From positions 267,789 through 331,788 of the forward strand of contig CAZQOQ010000003.1 of assembly GCA_964595205.1 (NCBI GenBank): a DNA stretch of 64,000 nucleotides. Direction: 5' to 3'. The notes under the pieces were generated by a model. The model ran no database searches, was not told where the DNA came from, and worked only from the letters and a program-made list of their open reading frames with translations. Every line of letters starts with the position of its first letter. Position 1 is the first letter of the stretch. A program made the translations under genes and the position numbers. Shown here in pieces: positions 9,569 to 19,238 of this stretch. This stretch comes from JADKIH01 sp964595205 (GTDB lineage: Bacteria > Bacteroidota > Bacteroidia > AKYH767-A > 2013-40CM-41-45).

Positions 9569-12500
9569 ATGAATAGATTCTTGTTAGTCTCCTGGTTAAT
9601 GTTTGTAATCAATACAGCATTTTCGCAGGAATACAAGCCTGTTGCGCAGAAAGTGCACAACCTGGAAATAGAAAATAAATTTATTCAAACTCCCGCATTA
9701 TTTACGATTAGTGGCGAAAAACCCATTCCTGCTTCTGTTGTGGAAAATGCAGGAATATTAAATTTTAATTCTGTGAATGCATTGGAAATAATTATTGCAT
9801 CACCTGAAAACATTCAACTAACTGTTCCGGTCAGCAACTCTAATAACATCAATCTTAAACTGTTCCGGTCCGACATATTCACGCCGGATTTTACAATTAC
9901 CACGAGCAGTCTTAACGGAAATGTGATACCCGTTGAAAAAGGGCTTCATTACTGGGGTATCATCGATAACGACTATTCATCTATTGCCGCAATCAGCATC
10001 TTCAAGGATGAAGTAATGGGCATGATCTCATCTCCTTCCACCGGCAATATAATTCTCGGAGCAATTACAGGCGATTCGAAATTCAGACATATTATCTATC
10101 GTGAAAGCGACTTTCATATCGCCGCAGGCCCGGGATGCGCTACAGTGGATGTTCCCGGAAATTACAAGAATAGCGATCTCCATGTGCCTGCAACTGCATC
10201 AACCAGCTGCATCAGACTGTACTGGGAAGCGAATTACGACCTCTTTCAAAATAAAGGCAGCATCGCTAATGTTACAAATTATCTCACCGGTGTCTTCAAT
10301 CAAAGTGCGATTCTTTATAGCAATGATGGAATTCCCGTTTCGCTTTCACAACTCTTTATCTGGGACACATCAAGTCCGTATACTGCCACCAGCACTTCCG
10401 GATTGCTGTCACAGTTTCAAAGCTATCGTAATTCATTCAATGGCGACCTCGGCCACCTGATTGGCATCGCAGGCGGTGGCGGAATTGCAGCGAGTACTTC
10501 CGGATTGTGTAATGGATTCCTTGATTACAGCCAGTGTTACAGCGGTGTCTCAACCTCCTATTCCAATGTCCCTACTTTTTCATGGACCGTTGAGGTGGTA
10601 ACACACGAACAGGGCCACCTGATGGGATCCAAACACACACATGCATGCGTTTGGAATGGAAATAATACAGCCATCGATGGCTGCGGACCTGCAGCAGGGT
10701 ATACTTATGAAGGCAGCTGTTCCGGCGCCCCAATACCTTCAAACGGCGGCACGATCATGAGTTATTGTCACCTGATCAGTGCCGGAATAAATTTCTCAAA
10801 TGGATTCGGCACTCAGCCAAAGAATGTAATTCTTAACAGGTTCAACAATTCCTCCTGCCTCACTTCTTGTACTGGCGGAGCTACCTGCAGTGCCCCTGCC
10901 GGGCTGACAACATCATCCGTCACCACAAATTCTGCAACCTTATCCTGGTCAGCTGCTGCAGGAGCATCATCTTATAATGTTCAGTACAGAGTTATTGGGA
11001 ATTCGTCCTGGTCATCCGCTTCCACAAGCGCTGTCAGTCTTGTCTTAAACAGCCTTGTTTCCGGATCCAATTACGAATGGCAGGTTTCCACCGTTTGCAG
11101 CAGCGGCTCATCCGCTTTCTCATCAACAATAAATTTCTCCACACCCGGCGGAATAAATTGCGGAATTCCATCAGGCCTCAATACCTCTTCCATAACTTCT
11201 TCCTCAGCGACATGTGCCTGGACTACAGTTTCCGGCGCAACATCATACAAAGTGCAATACAGAACCGCGGGCAGTACCACATGGTCTTCTGCCAATACTG
11301 CTTCAACTTCCATATCCATAAATAATCTCTTGCCCGGATCCGTTTACGAGTGGCAGGTACAGGCAAATTGTTCTTCAGGTTCTTCGGCCTTCACGGCATC
11401 CGCCAATTTCACAACTGCCACGATCGTCACCTGCGGTGTTCCGGCGGGTATGAATACTTCGGCGATAACAACAACTTCCGCTACTTTCTCATGGACCGGC
11501 GTTACGGGAGCGGTGACCTACCTGGTCCAATACAGAATTGCAGGCACCGCTTCGTGGACCATGTCACTCACTGCAACAACATCTTTTCAGGCACAGTTTC
11601 TTTCTCCGGGAACAAATTATGAATGGCAGGTGCAGGCTAATTGCTCTGCAGGTGCCTCGGCTTTTACGGCATCGACAAATTTTACCACCACAGCCGTTGC
11701 TACGTGTGGAGTTCCATCTGTCATGAATACGACTTCGATTACAACAACTTCGGCGACACTTTCATGGACGGGTATGACGGGTGCAATGACCTACCTGGTG
11801 CAATACAGAATAACAGGAAGCACCTCATGGACATCTTCCCTTACAGCTTCCACCAGTCTGCAGGTTGGCAACCTGTCACCCGGAACTAATTATGAATGGA
11901 AGGTACAAACCAATTGTTCAGGCGGATCCTCCGCATTTTCATCTACTGCAAACTTCACCACCTCATTTGCAGTGACGTGCGGCACTCCTTCCGGAGTATC
12001 CGTAAACAATATACTGAATAATGAAGCGACTGTAACATGGAATGCAGTAAGTGGTGCAACAGGATATATCCTCCAGTGGAAACTGGTATCGCAGTCGATC
12101 TGGTCTTCTGTAACCAATTTCTCAACTAACTATTTCACACTTACAGGACTTTCCAATTGTTCTTCGTATCAATGCGTGATCCAGGCAGTTTGTCCGTCCG
12201 GTGTAAGTGCAAACAGCGCCGTCTATAATTTCACAACCGATGGCTGCCATGTGAATTACTGTGTTTCCAGAGGAAATAATTCATCCCATGAATACATCAA
12301 CAGGGTTTCAATTGGATCCATAAATAATACGAGCGGTAACGACAACGGCTATGGAAATTATACGTCACTTTCAACTACACTTTCAGCGAACACTGCATAT
12401 TTGATATCACTCACACCCGGATTTCAATCTGCCGCCTCAAAGGAATTCTGGACCATCTACATCGACTTCAATCAAAACGGATCGTTTACTGAAGGAAATG

Positions 12501-13000
12501 AACGAGTAGCCAGCGGAAATTCTTCTGTTGCTGTTAACCTGCTGTTAAAGATTCCGGGTACTGCACTCAATGGAGCCACCAGGATGAGGATACAGATGAG
12601 AAATTCATCGGCTAAATCTAACTCATGCACATTATTCGCCAATGGTGAGGTGGAAGATTACACGATAGTAATCTCCGGTGGAGCAAGAATTGCTCAAAAA
12701 ACCGATGACGGGCTTTCAACTGAAACGCTCGGGGAAATTATCGAAAAGGAAAATCCAATGAGTGTATATCCAAACCCGGCAAAGGATCAGTTAACTGTTT
12801 CAGTAAATGGTTTGGGTGAAAATTGCAATATCAGAATCTACGATACGGAAGGACGAGAACTCTTTCAGGAGACAAGATTCCTCGTTGAGGGCAATAATAA
12901 AATTGACATCAATACGACAGAGCTGACGAACGGTCTATATTTCATCAGCGTCGAAGGGTCAGTGGCGCCGGAACGGATGAAGTTTTTTATCTTCAAATAG
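9569..13000 (+). CDS. Secreted reprolysin-like metallopeptidase with five FN3 domains, GEVED domain and T9SS sorting signal
   Basis: A 1143-residue exoenzyme. The signal peptide (to ~FSQ, residue 20) is followed by a ~160-residue prodomain-like region. The metzincin catalytic domain has HEQGHLMGSKH (His346, Glu347, His350, His356) and a Met-turn at IMSYC (Met397). Five fibronectin type III domains run from ~440 to ~890, each starting near CGxPxGxxxxxI and containing YExQVxxxCSxGxSAFS. A GEVED domain (~905-1035, ending NGEVEDYTIVI) precedes a T9SS type A sorting domain (SVYPNPAKDQL ... GLYFISVEG). It would be exported by Sec, then across the outer membrane by T9SS, and act on extracellular protein. 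Its transcript ends at a strong terminator. Confidence 0.93.
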   Translation: MNRFLLVSWLMFVINTAFSQEYKPVAQKVHNLEIENKFIQTPALFTISGEKPIPASVVENAGILNFNSVNALEIIIASPENIQLTVPVSNSNNINLKLFRSDIFTPDFTITTSSLNGNVIPVEKGLHYWGIIDNDYSSIAAISIFKDEVMGMISSPSTGNIILGAITGDSKFRHIIYRESDFHIAAGPGCATVDVPGNYKNSDLHVPATASTSCIRLYWEANYDLFQNKGSIANVTNYLTGVFNQSAILYSNDGIPVSLSQLFIWDTSSPYTATSTSGLLSQFQSYRNSFNGDLGHLIGIAGGGGIAASTSGLCNGFLDYSQCYSGVSTSYSNVPTFSWTVEVVTHEQGHLMGSKHTHACVWNGNNTAIDGCGPAAGYTYEGSCSGAPIPSNGGTIMSYCHLISAGINFSNGFGTQPKNVILNRFNNSSCLTSCTGGATCSAPAGLTTSSVTTNSATLSWSAAAGASSYNVQYRVIGNSSWSSASTSAVSLVLNSLVSGSNYEWQVSTVCSSGSSAFSSTINFSTPGGINCGIPSGLNTSSITSSSATCAWTTVSGATSYKVQYRTAGSTTWSSANTASTSISINNLLPGSVYEWQVQANCSSGSSAFTASANFTTATIVTCGVPAGMNTSAITTTSATFSWTGVTGAVTYLVQYRIAGTASWTMSLTATTSFQAQFLSPGTNYEWQVQANCSAGASAFTASTNFTTTAVATCGVPSVMNTTSITTTSATLSWTGMTGAMTYLVQYRITGSTSWTSSLTASTSLQVGNLSPGTNYEWKVQTNCSGGSSAFSSTANFTTSFAVTCGTPSGVSVNNILNNEATVTWNAVSGATGYILQWKLVSQSIWSSVTNFSTNYFTLTGLSNCSSYQCVIQAVCPSGVSANSAVYNFTTDGCHVNYCVSRGNNSSHEYINRVSIGSINNTSGNDNGYGNYTSLSTTLSANTAYLISLTPGFQSAASKEFWTIYIDFNQNGSFTEGNERVASGNSSVAVNLLLKIPGTALNGATRMRIQMRNSSAKSNSCTLFANGEVEDYTIVISGGARIAQKTDDGLSTETLGEIIEKENPMSVYPNPAKDQLTVSVNGLGENCNIRIYDTEGRELFQETRFLVEGNNKIDINTTELTNGLYFISVEGSVAPERMKFFIFK
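10886..12236 (+). repeat. Five tandem FN3-encoding repeats
   Basis: Within the protease gene, a unit of roughly 270 bp recurs five times, with repeated phrases such as GGAACAAATTATGAATGGCA and CAATACAGAAT. Units 3 and 4 are the most alike at DNA level, suggesting recent internal duplication or gene conversion. Confidence 0.8.
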
Positions 13001-13029
13001 AATTTCATTGTGATATAGTTTGTATTAAG

Positions 13030-13055
13030 GCCGGTTCACAAGACCGGCTTTTTTT
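13030..13055 (+). terminator. Rho-independent terminator after the metallopeptidase
   Basis: GCCGGT and ACCGGC pair around a 7-nt loop and are followed by seven T residues, 30 bp after the stop codon. Confidence 0.85.
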
Positions 13056-13147
13056 ATTCCATGTAAATGAAATACCGGCACATATTTTTATATTTAACTC
13101 CATCCAATTATTTTTAAGGTTCTGTCGTTATTTCAAGCGGATTAATT

Positions 13148-13155
13148 TATTTTTG
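13148..13155 (+). promoter_or_regulatory. -7 promoter element (TATTTTTG)
   Basis: Exact TAnnTTTG located 30 bp before the small secreted-protein gene at 13185. No clear -33 box at the expected spacing. Confidence 0.45.
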
Positions 13156-13184
13156 ATTTTTACATATCACGCCATTAAAAAATT

Positions 13185-13574
13185 ATGGTTATGAAGAATT
13201 TGCTTATCATTTGTTTCCTGATTACCGGCAGCATGAGCTGTTTCTCGCAATACAACAAAGAAAAACTCACTGCAATTCTTACTTCCGGTAATGAAAAGTC
13301 ATGGATAGTTGCCGGGATTAACTCCGACCGACCCGAAAAGAAGATGACTTTTACGAAAAATAATTCTGTAAAAACAGAAGCAGGTAATGAAACGAAAACT
13401 GAAAACTGGTCATTGAAGTCGACAGACGACATCCGCTGGTTTATTCAGATCGGCGAAGAAAATTATGAACTGATCGTGAGTTACGATAAGAAAGGAAACG
13501 AATACCTTAAGCTTACGCATCAGTCGGCAAAGAAATCTGAAAATTATCAAATGAAATTAAATCCTGTAAAATAA
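13185..13574 (+). CDS. Small secreted hypothetical protein
   Basis: A 129-residue protein of unknown function. The signal peptide runs from MKNLLIICFLITG to about FSQ (residue ~22). The rest is rich in charged residues with alternating beta-type pattern (KSWIVAGINSDR, NWSLKSTDDIRWFIQIGEENYELIVSY), which would suit a lipocalin-like small beta barrel, but that is only an impression. Two ATGs lie 6 bp apart; MKNLL at 13191 fits a signal peptide start equally well. It is followed after 6 bp by the next gene, so the two are probably cotranscribed. Confidence 0.7.
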   Translation: MVMKNLLIICFLITGSMSCFSQYNKEKLTAILTSGNEKSWIVAGINSDRPEKKMTFTKNNSVKTEAGNETKTENWSLKSTDDIRWFIQIGEENYELIVSYDKKGNEYLKLTHQSAKKSENYQMKLNPVK

Positions 13575-13580
13575 TATCAT

Positions 13581-14090
13581 ATGCAAAAGCTCGAAAAATT
13601 TTTAGCAACGTTTGGACCGCTGATCGGCTTCTTCCTTACAGCCGTTGGTTTGATTATATCAGTGTCTAATTTTTCAAAGGATCAGAAGAGTAAATCTGCA
13701 TTGGAATTCAAAAGAGATTTCTGGTCGAAACAATCGGACATTTATCTCAAAACATCGCAGGCCATCGGAACCATTTGTGCGGAAATAAATAAGACAGACA
13801 TCACAGACTTCAATCGTACAAATTATGAAAGATCAAAAGAAATTTTTGAATCTCTTTATTGGGGCGAGATGAACTTTGTACAGGACTCGGTCGTTATCGC
13901 AGATATGAAATCGTTTGATCTTTACATTAAAGATTTTAATCCACTGGTAGAAGACCCTGACTACAGGCAAACCCTAATCAGGCTCGGAAATAAGATCATA
14001 CTCACCTGCAGAAATTCATACATGAAATCGTTTGACAACCTCCAGATGGAGACGATTTATGAATCAGATAAGGTGATTGCAGAGAAGTAA
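13581..14090 (+). CDS. Hypothetical protein with one N-terminal membrane segment
   Basis: A 169-residue protein with a hydrophobic segment (FGPLIGFFLTAVGLIISVSNF, residues ~10-30) followed by a soluble helical domain with many charged residues. I recognise no family. It starts 6 bp after the small secreted protein, suggesting one transcript. The orientation is likely a short N-terminal anchor with the helical part in the cytoplasm, because the segment following the TM is basic (SKDQKSKS). Confidence 0.65.
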   Translation: MQKLEKFLATFGPLIGFFLTAVGLIISVSNFSKDQKSKSALEFKRDFWSKQSDIYLKTSQAIGTICAEINKTDITDFNRTNYERSKEIFESLYWGEMNFVQDSVVIADMKSFDLYIKDFNPLVEDPDYRQTLIRLGNKIILTCRNSYMKSFDNLQMETIYESDKVIAEK

Positions 14091-14257
14091 CAATGATCAA
14101 TATACTGCTTCTTTTGCCCTGTCTTTCAAGTTTTTTTCCTGCCCGGATTTAATTTTCTCTCCGTGAATTACTTTTTTACCCTTACCGGTTAAATGAAATC
14201 CATTATAAAGAGCACAATTATCCCAATGCAACCATGAAAGGAGATTTGTACATATTA

Positions 14258-14288
14258 TTTGGTAATCAGACGCCGAATGATAATTTTG
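14258..14288 (+). promoter_or_regulatory. Full Bacteroidota promoter (TTTG, 19 bp, TAATTTTG)
   Basis: TTTG at 14258-14261, exactly 19 bp, then TAATTTTG at 14281-14288. This is a complete match to the -33/-7 consensus. Transcription would start about 13 nt before the ATG at 14308. Confidence 0.75.
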
Positions 14289-14307
14289 TAATACCAAACA
14301 ACCTATA

Positions 14308-15483
14308 ATGAAAAAACTAATCATTTTTGCTTTGCTTTTTCACCTCATTTCAGTCAGAGCCGAAGAAGGAATACAATTTATAAATACAACATTTTCCGAA
14401 GCCCTTGCCAAGGCAGGCGAACAAAATAAGCTTGTCTTCATCGATTGTTACACTACCTGGTGCGGTCCGTGCAAATCGATGGCAGCACATGTTTTCACTG
14501 ACGGGGAGGTTGCCGCCAGTTTCAACAAAAATTTCGTTTGCATCGCCCTGGATATGGAAAAAGGCGAAGGACTCAACATCGCAAAAAAATATAACGTCAG
14601 GAATTACCCAACCTTTCTATGGCTCGATCATTCTGGGAAACAGATTCATCGTTCAGTCGGAAGCACAAGTGCCGGCGAATTCCTGGCCATCGCTGGTAAA
14701 GCGAATGATCCAAAGAATAATCTCAGTTATATGAAAGATCAATATGAGTCAGGGAATCGCGATCGGGAATTACTCTTAAATTATGCGAACTCATTAAAGG
14801 ATGCATACGACATGAACTACCAGGCAGTCGCCGATGAATACTTTCGCACACTCCCTGAAAAGGAACTCGCAGACGCCGGAAACTGGAAAGCCATACAGGA
14901 ATTTACACCGAATATAAACAGCTATACATACGGAGTCATTAACAAAATGCTTCCCGAATTTTATCATCGCTATGGGAAAGACAGCGTAAACATGGTGATG
15001 GACCAGCTTGCGATCAACAGCCTTTCCTACGCGAGGCAGCAGAAGGATTCTGTTCTGCTGAAAAATGCTGTCGCCAAACTGAAACTGAGTAACAACAGGG
15101 AGTCTCTTAAACAAGGGCTCAGCGAAGAAATGAATTATTACAAGGGAAATAAAAATTATACACGCTATGCAGAACTCGCGCATGAATATATCAACAATTA
15201 TTTCCTGGATGATGCCAAAATGCTAAATGCCGTTTGCTGGACATACTTCCAGCATATCAACGATAAGAGTCAGTTAACTGAAGCGGAAAAGTGGATCGCT
15301 AAGTCGGTAGAACTGGAAGATAAATACTATAACACGGATACATATGCCAACCTGTTGCATAAACTTGGAAAGAAGAAGGAAGCCATTGTCATGACAAACC
15401 ACAGTATTGAATTGGCTAAAAAAGAGGGTGAAGATTATGCATCGAGCCAGGAATTACTGGATACGTTGATGAAAGGTGATTAA
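14308..15483 (+). CDS. Secreted thioredoxin-fold protein with helical repeat C-terminus
   Basis: A 391-residue periplasmic protein. After a signal peptide (~1-18), a thioredoxin domain has YTTWCGPCK with the CGPC redox pair at Cys52 and Cys55, and RNYPTFLWLD holding the cis-proline loop. From ~130 to the end the protein is helical and includes TPR-like stretches (AELAHEYINNYFLDDAKMLNAVCW, YADLLHKLGKKKEAI-like). The family resembles the thioredoxin-plus-TPR proteins common in Bacteroidota, which probably handle disulphide exchange in the envelope. It has its own strong promoter with a very short leader. No dedicated redox partner is adjacent. Confidence 0.88.
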   Translation: MKKLIIFALLFHLISVRAEEGIQFINTTFSEALAKAGEQNKLVFIDCYTTWCGPCKSMAAHVFTDGEVAASFNKNFVCIALDMEKGEGLNIAKKYNVRNYPTFLWLDHSGKQIHRSVGSTSAGEFLAIAGKANDPKNNLSYMKDQYESGNRDRELLLNYANSLKDAYDMNYQAVADEYFRTLPEKELADAGNWKAIQEFTPNINSYTYGVINKMLPEFYHRYGKDSVNMVMDQLAINSLSYARQQKDSVLLKNAVAKLKLSNNRESLKQGLSEEMNYYKGNKNYTRYAELAHEYINNYFLDDAKMLNAVCWTYFQHINDKSQLTEAEKWIAKSVELEDKYYNTDTYANLLHKLGKKKEAIVMTNHSIELAKKEGEDYASSQELLDTLMKGD

Positions 15484-15887
15484 CCGGCCATCACAATCTG
15501 TTGCTTGTTTGTTTTGAAAATGAACAAGAATGCTAACATATTTACAATTGAAGGAATTAAAATCTTTTCGGCAGATCTGAATAACCATCAGGGGATTCAC
15601 CTCCCGGGTCAAATCGCAGTTGGAATTTATATTTTCAGGTTCCAAACCGGGAACAACCACTTTTCAAAAAAATAGTCCGAATCGGGAAGTAACATCCTGG
15701 TTCACCAAACAATTTTTATTGGTTCTCCGGTGGGAGATTTATAAAACCGGGTACCACTTTTCATTATTAGCTGATTTTAAACCATATAGAAACATATTAA
15801 AGAGGGTTCCATATTACAGGATGGGGCGATGACCGGGGTTTTATACTGTTTTTTTGCACCCACATTAATCCTAAAAAACAAAAACAA
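15484..15887. other. Intergenic stretch without a supported gene
   Basis: About 400 bp between the thioredoxin gene and the barrel-like gene. A short open frame at 15620-15832 has no protein-like composition or start context. A TTTTTTTGCAC stretch at 15850-15858 could be a weak -7 region for the next gene. Nothing else stands out. Confidence 0.5.
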
Positions 15888-16694
15888 ATGAAAAATTTCA
15901 AATCAATCGTTATCGCAGTTTTAACAATTTTAACTGCCAATTTTACATTCGCTCATGGTCCACACCTGCATGTGAGTAACAGATGGAAAGAATGTTCCTT
16001 TCAGCTGGATCCTTCCTTAACACAGGAAGCCTGGCATCAGTTTACAGAGGAAGCCGGACTGGTGACATATTTCCGTCCGGTTACGGATGCCAGGCCCATG
16101 GGGAAAGGTCGTTTTGAAGTATCCATTCTTCAATGGAATACCAAAATCGACGAGTCGGAAGATGCGTGGAATAATACTTTCGTGCATCCGAATTCCGAGC
16201 ACTGGCTTATTGGAGGGGAAGAATTGCCTTTCCCCGGCTTGACGGTCAGGGCCGGAGTTTCAAGGAAGATAGACGTAGCCGGCTATTGGAGTAAAAGACC
16301 CGGTGCAAATTACGGTGTAGCCGGAGCCCAAATCCAGTACAATCTGATCAACGATACGGCAAGAGAATGGGCCGTGTCTACCCGTGCAAGCATGAATTGC
16401 CTCTATGGGCCTGCCGATCTGAACCTTTATACAGCAGGATTCGATCTGCTTGCAAGCAGGAATTTTACTTACAACTCTCATCTTTCCATTTCTCCTTATG
16501 CCGGAATATCATCTTATGCTTCACATGCACATGAAAAGACAGATGCCGTTAATTTGAATGACGAATACATTTCAGGCCTCCAGGGAATGGCCGGGGCGGT
16601 AGCGAAAATTTATTTCGCAAGGCTTGGAGTTGAATACAATTTCGCAAAGGTGAATACCTTCTCATACAAACTCGGAGTGAATTTCAGATTTTGA
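15888..16694 (+). CDS. Secreted beta-rich protein, probable outer-membrane barrel
   Basis: A 268-residue protein with a clean signal peptide (MKNFKSIVIAVLTILTANFTFA). The mature part alternates hydrophobic and polar residues and contains repeated barrel-like strands (YSKRPGANYGVAGAQIQYNLI, EWAVSTRASMNCLYG, HLSISPYAGISSYASH). It ends in an aromatic LGVNFRF, a typical C-terminal strand of outer-membrane beta barrels ending in Phe. A His-rich start (HGPHLHV) follows the signal cleavage site. I do not recognise a family. It is followed by two tandem terminators. Confidence 0.75.
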   Translation: MKNFKSIVIAVLTILTANFTFAHGPHLHVSNRWKECSFQLDPSLTQEAWHQFTEEAGLVTYFRPVTDARPMGKGRFEVSILQWNTKIDESEDAWNNTFVHPNSEHWLIGGEELPFPGLTVRAGVSRKIDVAGYWSKRPGANYGVAGAQIQYNLINDTAREWAVSTRASMNCLYGPADLNLYTAGFDLLASRNFTYNSHLSISPYAGISSYASHAHEKTDAVNLNDEYISGLQGMAGAVAKIYFARLGVEYNFAKVNTFSYKLGVNFRF

Positions 16695-16699
16695 CAAAC

Positions 16700-16724
16700 A
16701 CACCCTATTCCAGGGTGTTTTTGT
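16700..16724 (+). terminator. Rho-independent terminator 1
   Basis: ACACCCT pairs with AGGGTGT around a 5-nt loop and runs into TTTTTG, just after the barrel-gene stop codon. Confidence 0.8.
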
Positions 16725-16725
16725 T

Positions 16726-16757
16726 CCGCCAGGCTGAGAGGTCTGGCGGTTTTTTTT
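16726..16757 (+). terminator. Rho-independent terminator 2
   Basis: CCGCCAG pairs with CTGGCGG around a 10-nt loop and is followed by eight T residues, immediately after terminator 1. Tandem terminators here would insulate the gene from the convergent carbonic anhydrase operon. Confidence 0.85.
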
Positions 16758-16887
16758 ATACGCGAATACGATTACATTCAATCACTGCAATCATTGAGAA
16801 ATTCAAAATACACGCCGGCAGTAAAGACTACAAGTGGCAAAACAGCATGGCATGCCTCTTAATCATCCGTAAGCACATCCTTCCCTA

Positions 16888-17571
16888 TCAGTATTTGAGT
16901 TCCGCGACGGAAAACTCAGGGTTAACGCTGTCGCGAATGAACATCACATCGTCATAAAAATTTACCACACCCGTTTCGATATTGTACATCGCGCCTACGA
17001 CGCCAATCTCTCCGTTCTCAACCATCTGTTCAAGGATGAAACTGCGCTCAATGATATTCTTAACATTTCTCTTCACGTTAATGGTTGAAACATTCTCGAC
17101 GAAAACCCCATTTTTCGATGTGCGTTCCTCTTTAGTTTCTTTTTCCTGATATACGGCAGGCTGTAATTTTGCCAGAAGCTCGGTAAGGTTTCCCATCTCA
17201 ACGTGATCACAGGCACCTTTGACGGCTCCGCATTTAGTGTGTCCCAGCACAACGATGAGTTTGGATCCTGCAACCTTGCAGGCAAATTCCATACTTCCAA
17301 GAATATCGGTATTCACGATATTCCCGGCAATTCTGACGGAGAATATGTCGCCCAATCCCTGATCGAAGATCAATTCGGCTGAAGTCCGGCTGTCGATGCA
17401 GCTTAATATGGTAGCAAATGGCCACTGGTCATCGCGGGTAGCATTCACCTGCTCCAATAAATTCCGGTTCTCCTTTAAATTTTTAATGAATCTTTCGTTA
17501 CCCTCTTTTAGAATCTGCAAAGCCATTCTAGGGGTAAGTTTGTTTCTGTTTTCTTTGGTGTGAAATTTCAT
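16888..17571 (-). CDS. Beta-class carbonic anhydrase
   Basis: A 227-residue cytoplasmic zinc enzyme that interconverts CO2 and bicarbonate. All catalytic and zinc residues are visible: SCIDSRTSAE gives Cys58, Asp60 and Arg62 (Asp/Arg dyad), and LGHTKCGAV gives His111 and Cys114. The C-terminal VGAMYNIETGVVNF motif is typical. It lies 12 bp downstream of a SulP-family transporter on the same strand, so the pair forms an operon. Such SulP plus carbonic anhydrase pairs are usually read as bicarbonate uptake and hydration systems. The divergent TetR gene probably regulates both. Confidence 0.95.
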   Translation of the reverse strand: MKFHTKENRNKLTPRMALQILKEGNERFIKNLKENRNLLEQVNATRDDQWPFATILSCIDSRTSAELIFDQGLGDIFSVRIAGNIVNTDILGSMEFACKVAGSKLIVVLGHTKCGAVKGACDHVEMGNLTELLAKLQPAVYQEKETKEERTSKNGVFVENVSTINVKRNVKNIIERSFILEQMVENGEIGVVGAMYNIETGVVNFYDDVMFIRDSVNPEFSVAELKY

Positions 17572-17583
17572 GAGATTATATTT

Positions 17584-19206
17584 TTAATTTTGATTTAATC
17601 CGACAACAACATTTTTTGGAAGAACATTTATTTTAGGACTGGATTTTTTATTGAAAAAATCATGTTCTATAAAATTTATTTTCTCAATTTCTATATTCTT
17701 GGTTTTTGCATTGGTCTCAAAGTTTTTAATCAATTCCAGGACATCAAAGGCGATTGACTTTGAGTTAGTGCAGTCAATGATCACTTTGGAATTTGGAGGA
17801 ATGGAATCAAGTGCGTTTAATATGCTTGCTTTATTAAAAAAAGAAACCTCTTCAGCTAAAACCAGGTGGTGAACTTCATGGCCCATTTCATTTGTAACAG
17901 TCTCCTTCATATAATGTGAGTTCCGATAGCTGTGACGGAGTGTATAAAATATTCCAAACATGATTCCAATGGTAATACCGATGAGTAAATCGCTCGCTAA
18001 AATTGCAATTACCGTTGCTGTAAATGGAATAAACTGTTCCCATCCCAGCTTATACATGTGTTTAAACAATGATGGCTTAGCCAGTTTATAACCGACCATT
18101 AATAATATGGATGCAAGACTGGCGAGTGGAATCATGTTTAATAATCCTGCAATGGTGACAGCGCTGATCAACAGAAATACACCATGCAGAATTGCCGACA
18201 TTTTGGTTTTTCCGCCGAAGGAAATATTAGCAGTACTGCGAACAATGACCTGGGTAATCGGGAGACCGCCGATTAAACCGGAAATTATATTTCCTAAACC
18301 CTGGGCCTTCAATTCACGATTCGTGGGAGTAATACGCTTATCAGGATCCATTTTGTCAGTGGCTTCAACGCAGAGCAATGTTTCAAGACTGGCCACGATA
18401 GCAAGTACGATTGCAATTTTCCAGACTTCAAAATTAGTCAGAACGTTAAAATCCGGAAAAGTAAACTGGCTGAAAAAACCGCTTACACTTTCCGGAACAG
18501 GAATCCGAACGACCTGGTCTTCGGCGAGACTGAAATTTAATATCCCCTTTTGATATAAATAGTTCATCACGATACCAAAGACCACCACAACGATAGGTCC
18601 TTGCAGGATCCTGAATAATTTATGCCTGTTCGTAAGGACGGTATCCCATAAAATGAGAATACCGAGAGATATTACGGCAATCAAAACAGCGCCGGGTGAA
18701 AAATAATTCAATGCTTCCATGATTCCGGAAAAAGTATTTTTCCCGTCAACCTGGAAAAAAGAATCATCGCCCATGGCATCCTTATCCCATCCAAGTGCAT
18801 GTGGGAGTTGTTTAAGAATTATCAGGAGTCCGATACCGGTGAGCATTCCCTTAATGACAGAGGATGGAAAGAAGAATGCAATGAATCCGGCCCTGGCATA
18901 ACCGAGAATGACCTGAATGATGCCGGCTAAAACTACTGCTGTTAAAAATGCACTCCACGAACCCAGGGCTGCGATGGAAGTCAGCACAATCACGGCTAAT
19001 CCTGCTGCAGGTCCACTCACGCCTAAAGGCGAACCGCTTGCAGCTCCCACTACGATGCCGCCAACGATACCTGCGATAATGCCTGAAAACAATGGCGCTC
19101 CTGAAGCCAGTGCAATGCCGAGACATAAAGGCAATGCAACAAAAAACACGACGATACTTGCCGGTAAATCACTCTTAATTTCTTTAAAATATTTTTTGAG
19201 TTCCAT
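17584..19206 (-). CDS. SulP-family anion transporter with STAS domain (probable bicarbonate transporter)
   Basis: A 540-residue inner-membrane transporter. The N-terminal DLPASIVVFFVALPLCLGIALASGAP is the SulP signature, followed by ~11-12 TM segments. A cytoplasmic STAS domain occupies roughly the last 120 residues (HHLVLAEEVSFFNKASILNAL, VIIDCTNSKSIAFDVLELI). It is coupled to carbonic anhydrase 12 bp downstream, which favours bicarbonate over sulphate as substrate. I place the start at 19206 (MELKKYFKE) and not at 19233, because a TATTTTTG -7 box covers 19231-19238. Its promoter region contains repeats that may bind the divergent TetR protein. Confidence 0.9.
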   Translation of the reverse strand: MELKKYFKEIKSDLPASIVVFFVALPLCLGIALASGAPLFSGIIAGIVGGIVVGAASGSPLGVSGPAAGLAVIVLTSIAALGSWSAFLTAVVLAGIIQVILGYARAGFIAFFFPSSVIKGMLTGIGLLIILKQLPHALGWDKDAMGDDSFFQVDGKNTFSGIMEALNYFSPGAVLIAVISLGILILWDTVLTNRHKLFRILQGPIVVVVFGIVMNYLYQKGILNFSLAEDQVVRIPVPESVSGFFSQFTFPDFNVLTNFEVWKIAIVLAIVASLETLLCVEATDKMDPDKRITPTNRELKAQGLGNIISGLIGGLPITQVIVRSTANISFGGKTKMSAILHGVFLLISAVTIAGLLNMIPLASLASILLMVGYKLAKPSLFKHMYKLGWEQFIPFTATVIAILASDLLIGITIGIMFGIFYTLRHSYRNSHYMKETVTNEMGHEVHHLVLAEEVSFFNKASILNALDSIPPNSKVIIDCTNSKSIAFDVLELIKNFETNAKTKNIEIEKINFIEHDFFNKKSSPKINVLPKNVVVGLNQN

Positions 19207-19230
19207 AGCTGATGTTTTAAATGACGGGTA

Positions 19231-19238
19231 CAAAAATA
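19231..19238 (-). promoter_or_regulatory. -7 promoter element (TATTTTTG) of the SulP/carbonic anhydrase operon
   Basis: Exact TAnnTTTG on the minus strand. It overlaps the farther upstream Met codon of the SulP frame, which decides the start at 19206 with a leader of roughly 18 nt. Confidence 0.55.

Noticed and set aside
15620..15832. Small gene in the 15.5-15.9 kb gap
   Set aside because: No start context, promoter or protein-like composition; it reads as random A+T-rich sequence.
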